Positions 1-11,729 of a DNA stretch of 16,092 nt are shown piece after piece (positions within the stretch are counted from its first letter, which is position 1; every line of letters begins with the position of its first letter). A program made the position numbers and the translations under genes. The DNA lies in assembly GCA_026770585.1 (NCBI GenBank), contig MU646374.1:761382-777473 (forward strand), given 5' to 3'. The notes under the pieces are model-generated. The model had not been told where the DNA came from. It saw only the letters and a list, made by a program, of their open reading frames with translations, and searched no databases. The stretch is from Baffinella frigidus (Eukaryota; Cryptophyceae; Cryptomonadales; Baffinellaceae).

Positions 1-125
1 CCTAAGCCCTAAGCCCTAAGCCCTAAACCCTAAACCCTAAACCCTAAACCCCGAACTCTAAACCCTAAACCCTACACCCTAAATTCTAAACCATAAACCT
101 TAAACCCTAAACCCCAAACCCCAAA
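1..125. repeat. Degenerate telomere-like array (CCCTAAA)
   Basis: Units CCCTAAG, CCCTAAA and variants. Lies in the intron upstream of the first exon seen; because the gene must continue upstream, this is interstitial and not a chromosome end. Confidence 0.9.
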
Positions 126-424
126 GCCGCAATTTGTGGACGTGACATTCTGCCAGGACACTTCTACAACAGCTGTCTAGTTGTACAACAGTTGTAAAGC
201 GGTACAACTGGTGAATCAACTGTTGACTACCGAGAGCTAAAGGTCAGCGATTCGTGTACCTACAGTGTACCTATGTACTGAGGCGGGTCCGTCTTAGGAC
301 TCATAGACGTTTGGAACACTCATCTCTAGGCTTGGGAGTAGTAAAGAAGAAGAAGAAAATTCATAGGCGCGAAATTGGCACGTGTGCCCTGACGTGGTCA
401 GTCGCGTGACACTCTCGTTGACTG
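126..424. other. Intron stretch without gene
   Basis: Non-telomeric DNA. I see only small inverted motifs around GTTGTACAACAG at 160-200 and a GAAGAAGAAGAA block near 345, whose inverted partner lies at 4394-4434. No coding signal. Confidence 0.6.
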
Positions 425-430
425 GTTACG

Positions 431-505
431 AACCCTAAACCCTAGACCCTAAGCCCTAGACCCTAGACCCTAGACCCTAGACCCTAAACCCTAAACCCTA
501 ACCCA
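431..505. repeat. Telomere-like array (CCCTAGA/CCCTAAA)
   Basis: Short array dominated by the CCCTAGA variant, bordered by a direct repeat GTTACGAACC (about 425 and 508), as if inserted with a target duplication. Confidence 0.85.
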
Positions 506-562
506 GGTTACGAACCAGATTGTGATCGGTGCATTCGAAGTCAATGCCACGGCTGGTTACCC

Positions 563-822
563 CAAACCCTAAACCCTAAACCCCAATCTCTAAACCCTAA
601 TCTCCAAACCCTGAACCCTACACCCTAAATCCTAAACCCTGCACCCTGAACACTAAATCCTAAATCCTGCACCTTGATCCCTAAATCCTAAACCCTAAAC
701 CCTACACCCTACACCCTACACCCTACACCCTAAACCCCAAACCCTACACCCTACACCCTACACCCTAAACCCTAAACCCTAAACCTTAAACCCTAACCCC
801 TACACCCTAAACCCTAACTCAG
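563..822. repeat. Telomere-like array ending in an exon acceptor
   Basis: CCCTAAA and CCCTACA units; the last units (CCCTAACTCAG) form the 3' end of the intron before exon 823. Confidence 0.9.
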
Positions 823-880
823 GCGAGCGGCCCTCGGCCTTCCGCCTGGTCCAGTTTGAGCCGTTCCATTTCAACCCCAT
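823..880 (+). CDS. IP3R exon: end of N-terminal beta-trefoil segment
   Basis: Acceptor CTCAG ends a telomere-like array. The exon starts with two bases of a split codon and reads [18 protein letters not shown]. This matches the SWKIVLF-type strand that precedes the MIR repeats in animal IP3R. A GT lies at 885 (ending after N, phase 0), but the next exon needs a phase-2 partner. A GA donor at 881 gives AT|G and joins in frame to FKDIS. GA donors are known in dinoflagellates. The previous exon is outside the window. Confidence 0.6.
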
Positions 881-3800
881 GAACGTAAAACGGTCGCCCT
901 TCCCCCTTCTTTGCCAATCGTATCTCCGTAAAAGTATTCGATTAATTCCTTTTGGGCAACGAAAAGTACTACACAATTGGACCATACTAGTAATAGTAGA
1001 GATTTTTTGTAGTATTTTTTTTGCCCCACAGGCAATTGATTGATTTTTTTCTGACAGGAAATCAGAGCAGTTGATGGATCCTTCCTTTTCCTGGTACTAA
1101 TCCTGCCCGAGTCTCTTCCTCGTCTTGGTACAAACCCTGCCCGGATCAGTCAACCCCATGAACGAAACACGTCCCCCCGCCTATCAGAGCAGTTGACTGA
1201 CCCGGACAGGTTTTGTACCAGGACCAGAACGAGACCGCGCAGGATTAGTACCAGGAGTAGCTGTTAACAGTCAACTGCTAAGCACACGACCTCCTCCGCG
1301 CGGAATCGATTAATGAAAAGCTGTCGCCCCCCCCCCCCCTTCCACCAATCAGAGCAGTTGAGTAATCTCATGTGAAAACGGTTTGAATTTAAAACTTCTG
1401 GGCAATGAAATTTACTACACAGCATGATCTTTATTAGTAATATCAAAGCATTCCTGTAGCAATTTTCATTGATTTTTGAGGATTTACATTAAACCCGTTT
1501 TCATATGAAATCCGAGGGGGTTCTGGTACTGTACGGGAAGTGCCTCGCGATCAGTATCAAGGCGCTGGGCGAGGACCACCCGGAGGTGGCCGCCACGTAC
1601 AACAACATCGCCGCCGTCTACGCCATGCAGTGCAATGACGAGATGGCGCAGGAGCTATTCCTCCAAAGTCTTCTAGCTCCGTCCGAGTAAAGTTGGGCAC
1701 GTCATAACATACATTTAGACGTCTAAATGTATTTAATTTGTACTGGAATCTTTGCTCTAAAACAAACAATGACGTGCCCAACTTTACCCGGGCAGTGCTA
1801 GCCACGCCATAATGATCGAGGGAAACCGACGCCTTATACACGACAGATCTGTCGTGGTTGACTTAAGAATTCAAGGGCTTTCCCTTGAAAGATGTCAAAA
1901 GTGGATGTTTTCATCCCTCTGGCGTAGAGGTCTCGTCCCGGCCCTGGTACAAAACCTGCCCTGATCAGTCAACTGCCTGCAGGTTCAAGGACATCTCATC
2001 ACGTTTCCGCTCGGAAGAGATTGTGTGCTTCTACCACAAGGAGGCCGAGGCGTACCTCACCTACCGCAGGCATCAAATCAAACCCGATTTTGAATTGAAT
2101 TTGATTTGAATCAGACAAAACCCGAGATTGTTTGGATCACATGCAACCCGAGGCTGGTTTGGATCTGACAAAATTCGAGGGTGCTTTGAACCGAGTGGGT
2201 GCCTCAAGGATGTTTCTGGTGCCAACCAATAACCAATGATAACGTATGGTACTGCTGGACCACAAACAAAGCCTGCCCGGATTGGCTACCCTCCACGTAC
2301 AAGGCGTAACCGCCGAAGGCTCGTTCGGCGGTTTAGTCAACTGTCTCGCCCCCCAAAAGTCGCTCGATCGCTCGAACATAAACCGCGGTTTACTCAACTT
2401 CATAGGCTAACGTCCTGAAAACCGGGTAGTTAAGCCTACGGTATTGCCTACGGTAGGCCGTAGGGGCCTAGGGGGGGTCCTACGAAACATTAGGTCCTAG
2501 GAGCCCTACGGCCTACCATAGGCGATACCGCAGGCCTAACTACCCGGGTTTCAGGACGTTACCCTATTCAACAGTCGCACCCCCGATGACAGGAACCTCG
2601 GGAACCAGGCAGTGTTCCGGACGTCGAACAGGACCGCAATCAAGTCCAGGAAGAAAGCCTCTTGGATGTGGAAAGTCGAGGCCCAGGCACGTCGACCAAC
2701 CACCCACTTAGCAGCCACCGAGGACTTCACGGCTACAGTCCATCTAAACGATTTGGTCTAGAATCTTATCCATTGCCCTGGAATCCAACCGGAATTTCAC
2801 CTTGAATTCAAGGTGAAAAATCCTCGGTCGCTGCTAAGTGGTTAGCAATAAACTTAATCCTTGGGCACAGGTCGTATACAACGCAGGCTCGCACATCGTG
2901 TGCGCGGATTCCTCCTTCTACAGGCCCAAACTCTAAACCCTAAACCCCAAACCCCACACCCTACACCCTAAACCCTAAACCCTAAACCTTAAACCCTAAA
3001 CCCTAAACCCTAAACCCTGAACCCGAACCCCTAAACCCTAAACCCTAAACTCCAAACACCAAACCCTAAACCCTAAACCCTAAACCCTAAACCTCTAAAC
3101 CCTAAACCCTAAACCCTAAACCCTAAGCCCTAAGCCCTCAGCCCTAAATCCTAAAACAGGATCAAGCACATCGTGTCCAACCGATACCTTATCCAAAACG
3201 GAGACAAACTTGAGGTGCGGGCACACGTCATCCCACCCAGCACGAAACCTAGAACCTAGAACCGTGGGTGGAAGCTCCGCTGCTGGAAAGGGGCTAGAAC
3301 TCGAGGCGAGGCCACTTAGCAGGCACAGGTGAATTCGGGAATCTGTCCAAATTTGGTTCTCACCCGGAAAACACGCCAAAAGTCAGCAAAACGCGCCTGG
3401 AAATCCGGGCGAGAAAGGCACCGGTGGAGGAAGTGGCTAGATCCCATATGGAAATTGGTTTAATTTACACCACCTTGTTGCTTTTTTAGGGGTGTAAAAC
3501 AATGCCTGGGTTTGAATTGTAGATTTCGGCGTCGCGAAATTTTTGGATCGGGGGATTTTGGCTCGGAAACATTATTTTCACGACTATCTAAAATTTTATT
3601 CTATCTTAGGCTTGGTTGTCATGACAAGATAGCATCACCCACACTCTACATGTCGCAAAAAAATAGATCGACGTAAAAAAAGTCGCTTTTTTCATTTCCC
3701 GATACCCCGACCCGACCTCGAGAAGAACCGGGCGAAGCCGAAATCTACAATACTAGAAATCCTTTATATGGACACCTTGCGAATAAGAAATTATTCTGCG

Positions 3801-6222
3801 CTGGGATGGAGTCGCGTGCACAGGGCACGGACGGTTTTGGGTGTGCGCTTGTGTCAGCGCCTGTCAGCACCGCGTGACCTTGTCACCGCGTGAAAGTCTC
3901 TTCGCGGCCTTCAATTTATTTAATCTCAGGTTTCGGTGGGACTTGGAGCCATTTCCGAGCTTAACTCACTTTGAGGGGATTAAAATTCCTGGGTTTATAT
4001 TGTAGATTTCGTCGGTCAGCACCGCGTGTTATTCGCGTCCGAAACCCTAAGCCCTAACCTCAAACCCAAAACCCTCAGCCCTAGACCCTAAACCCTAAAC
4101 CCTAAACCCTAAACCCTAAACCCTAAACCCTTAACCCTAAACCCTAAACCCTACACCCTAAACCCTAACCCTGAACCCTAAACCCTAAACCCTACACCCT
4201 ACACCCTACACCCTCAACCCTAAACGCTACACCGAAAAGCAGGTCACGGACGACTATCTCGCACCAGGCACGCTCTTCTCCTTCCGGTCTCTCCCTTCTC
4301 TTCAGCTGCCGAGTGAGGACGGGACACAATTTTAAAGGATTTTTAAAAAACTTCCCCCGGAATCCTCAAGGAAATGGACTTTTAAAATGAACAAGGTTCT
4401 TCTTCTTCTTCTTTATTGCTCTCAAGCCTAGCCATGCCAGGCCATCTCTGGAAATTTCAGAATGCAACATTTGGTTTCGTGGTACTCAATGAGTGTGCTT
4501 TCCCCGACTAGACGACACGCGGTAATGGACCCTTGGGGTGTTTCCCGGGTGAAAATTAACTTTATGCGTGCATGTGTAGTAAAATGAATTCCCCTCTTGT
4601 GAACTGGCGTGGATATGAGCGATCCAAAAGTCTAATCCTCAAGACAAGCCCACCTCGAGTGCTTTTTGCATCCCAAACTGTTTGTACCAGGAAACCCATA
4701 TGTGGGTTTGATGCTGATTCCTGGTGCAAATATTCTCGATTTCTGGATTTGTTTCTCTCTGTGATAAACGCAGGGTTGGTTGGCTCAACGGATTTCTGGG
4801 AGGCGACGCCAAAGCAGAAGCTGCTCTAGACCGTCGAGAGAGAGAGGGAGAGAGAGAGGGGGGGGGAGAGAGAGAGGGAGGGAGAGAGAGAGAGAACCTA
4901 CTCAGAGCCAGTTATCACCAAGGTCACATCATAACCGAAAAGCGGCCAAGTTTTCCCGCAACTGCTCTACCCACTCGAGAATGCTGGAGGATCCTATTTA
5001 CATGTGGCGTTTTAAATAGTTGTACTAGGATAATGTATCCAACCTCACGCCTGGCCTAATTTGGGACAGTTACGTGACCAATCTTACGAAAGTTACTACA
5101 CAAATACCGACTTGTAAAATATCTCGGTTTTAATTAGGCTCCTCTTCCATTCTCGTGTGGCCCAGGAGCCGATCCCTCGTGGTAGAGCAGTTTGTGGTAT
5201 ACACTGACGCCATCTAACTATCTACTGCGCCATCTAAACTCACAACGGTTCAAGGCTGCTGGGACGAATTGAAGTCCGTGGGGTTTCATCCGTCAGCCGC
5301 GAACACGGGCCCTCCTCAGGAACCGCCGATTCCAGTAAAGTCACTTTTTCTGTAACCGTCACTTTCTCTGTAACCGTCGCGGAGATGCACCTCAGGTCGT
5401 TCGCGAAAACCTCTTCTGAGGAGTTTGTGCACAACCTGGGCCTCATCTACATCCGCACCCAGACCGGGTACCAACCCTAAACCCTGAACCCTAAACCCCA
5501 AACCTTGATCGCTGCGTGCACATCAACCGTAAGCCCTCCACGCAAGGCGGACCTTGGCCTTTTCTTACATGTTGGTTTTACGCTCGTGTCCAGGATTTGT
5601 ACGAGAGCTGGTCACGTTACCACGGTTTAAGCGCGATAACGTGACCGATTCCCATATAAATCCTCTAAAAGAGGTTTTACGCATCCACGTGTAGGTTTTA
5701 TAAAAAAAACAGTGTTGGCCTCGAGTGGACCACTCGAGGCCAGAAAAGGGACTATTTTAAATTGTCCTTCTCATGGTTGTATGATTTGTACTGACTACGC
5801 GGGAGAGCTACATGTCATTTTACGCCCTGCGTCCTTCTATTATTTTCCCTTGAAATTGGCAAAAGTTACCGGAAATGCCCACAAATAATTGACTTTGACG
5901 GAAAAGTAACCGCAGGATATGTTTGAAATGACTCCAAGAACCCACCTAACCCTCCCCCGTAGGAGGGTGATCGCGTACCCCCCGGAACTTTCGGGAGGCA
6001 CGTGACCTCCCCGCCCGAAACTGTGACTTTTCGGAAGAAACATGTTTTTAAAATAGTCCTTCTTCCATAATCGAGCGGCAGTCATGCGCTCCGATCGCTT
6101 ATCTCAGGGGCACGTTGTGCACCATGAGAAAACCCTGCACCCTACCCAACCCCTAACCCCTAACCCCTAACCCCTAACCCCTAACCCCTAACCCCTAAAC
6201 CCTGAACCCTCAACTCTAAACC

Positions 6223-6254
<32 letters not shown>

Positions 6255-6796
6255 ACCCCCAACCCTCAACCCTAAACTGCAAATCACAAACCCTCAACCC
6301 CAAACCCTAAACCCCAAACCCTAAACCCCAAACCCGCACCCCCAAACCCGCACCCCCAAACCAGGCGGGCAATCCAGCAGCATTTTGAAGAGGACACGGT
6401 GTCTGCCACGTCCGGAGCCGACAGCCCAATCGCGGTACCCACACCCTTAACAAACCCAAACTCCCTTTTTTTATATGGTGGGGTTGGAAAGCGGCGACCG
6501 CCTGGTACGAATTCGGGAAACGTGCAGGATAAATACGCTCCGCTCTGACAGCTAAATCGTGGTACCTAAACCCTAGCTCTGCCTTACTTAATCTGGGCTC
6601 CTCGTTAGATACATTTAGATCAGGACTCCGTACAAAAACGATCCAGAATAAACCCTGCACCCTAAAAACTCAAAACCCCTAAAACAGGTTGAGATGGATC
6701 CGTACAAAGAGACACTCGCGGAGCTATGCCCCGTACATAAATACATACATATACATGAATATATATATATATATATATAAACATATATATATATAC

Positions 6797-6850
<54 letters not shown>

Positions 6851-7054
6851 TTATATATATATATAAAACACATATATTATCCTCTCCCGGTACAAACAAA
6901 AAGCGGTTCAACAGCACCCTCAAGCAGGTGGGCATCGATCCGTACAAAGAGACACTCGCCGAACTCTCCCCCCCCGAGACGGTCTCCGAGAGGGACGCGC
7001 TGCTGATCATGCCTGTCCTCCCCGCATCTGTCGCCTCGGTGCGTGCCTACATCC

Positions 7055-7142
<88 letters not shown>

Positions 7143-7312
7143 ATTGGCAGGGTCTCGGTTCGCACCTACGTTCACGGGCCGGGCTTTGTTTTCGGTATCT
7201 GGTAGATGATGTATTTATTATGTATTTTTAGGATTGAAGGTTTGGGGTTTGGGGCTTAGGGTTTACGGTTTAGAGTTTAGCGATCCGCCGCCTCAGTGCG
7301 TAACCCTCAATC

Positions 7313-7358
<46 letters not shown>

Positions 7359-8046
7359 ACTCTCAACCCCAAACCCTAAAACCTACACCCTAAACCCTAA
7401 AACCCGAAGCCTAAGGGGCTAAGGGATAGTTTTCGTCTCTGTGAGGAGAGATGTGTAGAAACCTAAACTCTCAACCCTAAACACTAAACCCCAAACCCTC
7501 AAACGTGAACCTTAACCCCTAACCCCTAACCCCCAACCCCTGAACCCAAAACCCCAGCCCCTAAACGAGGATATGTGCGACGGTCTCTCTCTCTCTTTCA
7601 CCAGGTGATAGAGAGAGAGAGTTCTTTCCTGACGACCAACTGGTCTGGATCCACTTCATCACCGGAGCGTCGATGAGGTGAAGGCCTTGGGACCTTCGCT
7701 ACCACTGCAGGAGGGTGACTCCTACGCTGGTGCGCTGTGGAGATGATTCAGCGGGACGACGAGCGCCATGGGTGTGTGAATAGAGAGATTGATAATTTAT
7801 TGCCAAACAACCAGCGTCAGCGCCGCACATGCTACGCATTGTACCACTTACTGTACCCCGTGTCGGCCGCTCATACGAGCATTTTCCGGATGGATTCGGT
7901 GTTTGAGTACCCGGTACCCGGTAGCCTCAGATATACCTTCCCAAAGAGGAAGGTGTACCACTCTCGCTCTCTCCCTCTCTCTCCCTCTCTCTCCCTCTCG
8001 CTCCCTCTCGCTCCCTCTCTCTCCCTCTCTGTCTCGCGCGCGCGTG

Positions 8047-8093
<47 letters not shown>

Positions 8094-10632
8094 CTCTCTT
8101 CTTCTTCATTACCCTCTTTGCGGTCCTGTGAACAGGTCCTAACCTAGTAGAAAGTGATCAAAGCACTAACTACACTGCCAGGGCGGAGTTTTTGTTCTAG
8201 TCAACTCATCTGAGAATGTGTAGTAAAGAAGTACACCATTGGTGTATCTCGTTTCTAAAGTTGACAGATTTGTGGGTGAATTGACTTTTACAAAATCTTT
8301 GCCCTGGCAGTGAACTACGTAGTTCATTTCTCTCTTTCAAAAGGGCATCGGGATCCGGCGGGCGATGCTCGCTTCCACGTCAAACCACAGTCCCTCCGAA
8401 GTAGATCAAATCGAATCTGGAGCTTGCAGCATTTCCTTCGGCCAGAGCCTCGAATTCGAATGCTGGCTGCAGGAAAGGGCTGACGCTCCAAAGAACAGGT
8501 GATCGAGATCCGGCGGGCGATGCTGGTGTTGCACAACTACACCTCGCTGCTCGAAGCAGTCGACGAAACCTTCGAGGAACTGACGGATGCCGCGGGTGCA
8601 AACCGACCCTAAACCCTGAGCCCTAGCCTCTGAACCCTGAACCCTGCTGCGGGTGAGCCACTTGCCAGCCATCGGTGCCTTTCTCTCCCGGATATCCGGG
8701 AGAGTTTCTTGACGTTTGGCGTGTTTCCGGGGCGAGAATCAACTTTGGACCGATTCCCGAAGTCACCGGTGTCTGCTCATTGGGTGAGTGCACCCCCCCG
8801 AGGCTGGGAAAGGGGGTTGTGTCAGACCATGAATTCCCTCAAATTTGATCAAATTCAAGTTTATGCCACATTGGGCGCAGACCCTCGAGGCGGGCCAAGT
8901 CCTCTCTTTAAATGTCGGTTGTAGACGCACGTCCAGGTTTGTACGAGAGTTGGTCACGTCCCTGCCCGAGAAGCGGGCGGAACGGCTCCAATTCCCACCA
9001 AGAATGCTTTACGTGTAAAAATTGGCGTTTTTAAATGGAGGCATTGGTCTGCCTCGAGTGGATCCTAGACGGCTTTTCGGTTTCCTGAATTTTTACCTGG
9101 GGGGGGGGGGTTATACATGCGTAAACACGGGGGTATACATCCATACACGGTGCTTGCCCCCCTAAACTCTAAACCCTAAACCCTGAACCCCAAACCCGAA
9201 ACCCTAAACCCTAAAACCTAAACCCTAAATCCTAAACCCTACACCTTAAACTCTAAACTCTGAACCCTGAACCATAAACCCTAAACCCTAAACCCTAAAC
9301 CCTAAACCCTAAACCCTAAACCCTGAACCCTAAACCCCGTACCCTAAACCCTGAACCCTAAACTCAAATCCTAAACCCTAAACAGGCCCCTCGACAACAC
9401 CGCCCAAGGAACTGGAGGAGGAGGCGAGCAAAGTTGTCGAGATCACCCAAAGTTGCTACAGCGCGGTAAGTTGTCGAGCCCGCCAAAGGTTACTTCAGCC
9501 CGGGTACATCACGCGTGGGTCCGCAGACGGTTGACTGAACCAGATTTTGGCAGATGTTGGGCGTCGAAGGAGATTTTGACCAGAAATCTGATCAAAATTT
9601 CAGTCAAAAAGATTCCTTTGTTCCGAGCAATGCTCAATTAGTACCACGAGCATAAATGGACCGATCTGCAAAGCCCCGGGTGTGGTACAGGAGCTACTCA
9701 CGAGTAAGCAATTCGTAGGGACAGAGGGTTCAAGGACACGCACCGCCCTAGGGTCCTGTGGAGGCCTTTTCGTGATTAGTCGACAGTCTCACAGGGCAAT
9801 ATTGCCTGTTCGTTTCATGGTTCAAAACGATTCCCGCGTTTAAGTGGCGGCGCGATCCTCGGGACAACGTCATCGGATCCGACCCCGCTGCAAGGTGATT
9901 TTGAGGTCTGAAAATCGACGATTTGGTCCGCTCGTGAGGTTTGGTAGCTAGAGCACATCCTTTGTTCGTGGGGTCCACTGAGCGCCCTGGCTCGGCACTG
10001 AATCGTGCGCTTGCAAGTGACCGAGACGCTCCAGGCTTTCAAGTTGTGATAGTGGTCACTCACACAGCGGGCTACGAAGGGAGTTTTGGCCCGTTACCTT
10101 ATCCGTTACCTTATCCGTAGGAATCCCTCCATGTTCCTACGGGTGGCCTACCGTAGGGTCGTAGGTATTATCGCTTATCGGTTATTCAAACTCCCTTCGA
10201 AGTCCGCTGTGTGGTTCCTCTGCGTTGGCCTAGAAGCTTCTTGGGGGGTGTCAGCCCGGACACCCCCTATGCTCCTCTGTCCTGCTGCCGGAATCGTACT
10301 GTACTACTCCAGCGCAGCGCTCACTGTGGTACACTGACTACCCGCGGTTATCGGTAGAGAGACCCACACATGAGAAAGAAAGAGAAGGGGGGGGGTCATG
10401 CTCCTCTCATTCAAACCACAGGCCCCCAAAAGTAGATCCAATCCAAGCTGGAGCGTAAGGTTTTTCCTTTGAAAAAATCCTCGAATTCGGATTCTGGCTG
10501 CAGGAAATAGCTCAAGCTCCACATTCGATTTGGTGCAGGTAACCGAGACGCTCACGCGGCTGATCCTCAACGCCTCTATCGATGAGGACCCCGACCCGTT
10601 TTCAAGAGACGGTCAACCCTCAACCCTCAAAC

Positions 10633-10678
<46 letters not shown>

Positions 10679-10682
10679 ACCA

Positions 10683-10713
<31 letters not shown>

Positions 10714-10737
10714 ACCATAACCCCTCAACCCTCAAAC

Positions 10738-10783
<46 letters not shown>

Positions 10784-10885
10784 ACCATCAACCCTCAACC
10801 CTCAACCCTCAAACCCTCAACCCTCAACCCTCAACCCTCAACCCCGAACCCTAAACCCTGAACTCTAAACCCTGAACCTTAAACC

Positions 10886-10917
<32 letters not shown>

Positions 10918-11678
10918 ACCCCAAACCCTAAACCCCAAACCCTCAACCCTCAACCCTCAACCCTTAAACCTAAACCCTAAAAACTGAAAACTAAAAACTG
11001 ACCCCTAAACCCTCAACCTTACAAAATAAACCCCAAACCCTAGACCCCGAACCCCAAACCCCGAACACCAAAGCCCAAACCCTCAACCCTAAACCCTAAA
11101 CCCCAAACCCTCAACCCTCAACCCTAAACTCTAAACCCTACAACCTACACCCTAAACCCTCAACCCTGAAACATTGTACCCTTAACCCTTAACCCCAAAC
11201 CCTAAACTTTAAACCCCAAACCCCAAACTCTGAGCCTGAAACCCTAAACCCTAAACCCTAAACCCTAAACCCCACACCTCACACCCTAAACCCCACATCC
11301 CACACCCTAAACCCTAAACCCTAAACCCTAAACCCTAAACTCTAAACCCTGAACCCTAAACCCGAAACCCAAAACCCGACACCCCTGTAACCTTAACCAT
11401 AAACCCCAAACCATAAACCCCAAACCCTAAACCTCAAACCCTAAACCCTAAACCCTGAACTCTGACCCCTAAACCCTAAACCCTCAACCATCAACCCTGA
11501 ACCTTAAACCCTGATCCCTGACTACCGAACCCTAAACCCTAAACCCTACACCCTACACCCTAAACCATACACCCTCAACCCTAGGGGCGCCGAATCGCCT
11601 GATGCAGAAACTCCTCCGCGAGTTGGAGGCGATCCCGCTGGTCTCCCCCCCCCCTCCACAGCAGAGAGAGAGAGGGTG

Positions 11679-11729
<51 letters not shown>

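Noticed and set aside
1-125. Chromosome end (true telomere)
   Set aside because: The array is degenerate, similar arrays occur all through the window, and the gene must continue upstream of the first exon.
800-1446. Two similar minus-strand ORFs as a small gene pair
   Set aside because: Their likeness reflects a diverged DNA duplication; frames shift between copies and one overlaps a + strand exon.
5507-5528. Micro-exon DRCVHIN with GTAAGC donor
   Set aside because: It recalls WVHSTN of IP3R, but no AG acceptor exists between 5468 and 5506, and exon 5396 joins 6365 in phase without it.
6615-7010. Tyr-Ile-rich ORFs on both strands
   Set aside because: Translation of the AT microsatellite.
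7605-7771. Two exons ([11 protein letters not shown] and [12 protein letters not shown])
   Set aside because: Splice sites are plausible, but exons ending 7038 and starting 8499 already join in phase and the IP3R alignment has no room for them; the second also shows three competing frames.
7737-8147. ORF with long Ser-Leu tail
   Set aside because: Mostly a CT microsatellite; the N-terminal part matches nothing and no start or splice context supports it.
10530-10868. ORFs with NPQPSTL repeats (also 6928-7209, 7043-7231, 7234-7422)
   Set aside because: Seven-base telomere-like units read in all frames give this repeat; beyond the short exon parts it is not protein.
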